From contig ONXZ01000009.1 of NCBI GenBank assembly GCA_900321905.1, forward strand, positions 1 through 29,456: DNA of 29,456 nucleotides, read 5' to 3'. This document shows positions 29,405-29,456 of this stretch, in pieces. Positions within the stretch are counted from its first letter, which is position 1; each line of letters begins with the position of its first letter. Both the position numbers and the translations under genes were made by a program. The DNA comes from an uncultured Eubacteriales bacterium (GTDB taxonomy: Bacteria; Bacillota; Clostridia; Oscillospirales; Acutalibacteraceae). The notes under the pieces were generated by a model. It was not told the DNA's origin. It was given only the letters and a program-made list of their open reading frames with translations, and made no database searches.

Positions 29405-29456
29405 ATGATAACCGGTATGAAGAAAAAGGATAAGATTACGGAGATATTCTTTGATG
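29405..29456 (+). CDS. Probable transposase, first 17 codons (runs off the window)
   Basis: ATG 29405 follows AAAAGGAG. The visible residues are M-I-T-G-M-K-K-K-D-K-I-T-E-I-F-F-D. The K-I-T-E-I-F start is what I expect of IS982-like transposases, whose N-termini commonly read K-I-T-E-I-F followed by an acidic F-C segment. Too little is present to be sure. Two terminators lie within 250 nt upstream, a usual protection of IS elements. Confidence 0.45.
   Translation, partial: MITGMKKKDKITEIFFD

Overview
The window looks like a chromosomal segment of an anaerobic, spore-forming gut-type Clostridium relative (Oscillospirales/Ruminococcaceae-like). The evidence is a YpeB-type spore germination protein, an NADH-linked trimeric [FeFe] hydrogenase, a sensory [FeFe] hydrogenase, a bifunctional AdhE, polar amino-acid ABC importers, sigma-A type promoters and strong AGGAGG ribosome binding sites. 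Genus and species cannot be fixed from the sequence alone.

Layout. (1) 1-1837, minus strand: the start of a lipoprotein gene, ypeB and a small conserved hypothetical gene, downstream of an importer operon. (2) 1840-7590: two divergent polar amino-acid ABC importers (minus: binding protein, permease, ATPase at 4137-1840; plus: binding protein, permease, ATPase at 4387-6689) and an extra solute-binding lipoprotein at 6796-7590. The two plus-strand binding-protein genes have nearly identical promoter cores. (3) 7705-10560, plus: a compact GH36-type alpha-galactosidase and rmuC. rmuC converges on a MATE transporter (11915-10557), and both stop codons sit in the loop of one terminator. (4) 11916-13818: accessory DNA with a duplicated leader, tnpV, a DUF6809-like gene and an internal fragment of metI. 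(5) 13819-25712, all minus: the energy-metabolism block, namely HydABC, a SpoIIE-type phosphatase, a HydS-type sensory hydrogenase, a small thioredoxin-like [2Fe-2S] protein, a LysR regulator, an aminoglycoside-phosphotransferase-fold kinase and adhE. AdhE consumes NADH to make ethanol and HydABC can pass NADH plus ferredoxin electrons to protons, so this is an NADH-disposal island. A perfect Rex-type palindrome and a second, weaker one flank the adhE promoter. (6) 25935-29456: accessory DNA again. It holds a 17-codon tnpV remnant, two small membrane proteins, a methyltransferase gene with an in-frame amber stop, a candidate small RNA, a GH36 fragment, a long structured RNA region with its own consensus promoter, and the start of a probable transposase at the window edge.

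Most noteworthy observations: a C6TG4-5 box placed identically against the -35 elements of promoters at 26901-26942 and 27757-27798 (and also against a divergent third promoter), which suggests a small undescribed regulon joining the membrane pair, the methyltransferase and a short RNA; the hairpin-rich RNA at about 28692-29190; and the fact that the hydrogenase/adhE block is bracketed by tnpV sequences in opposite orientation.
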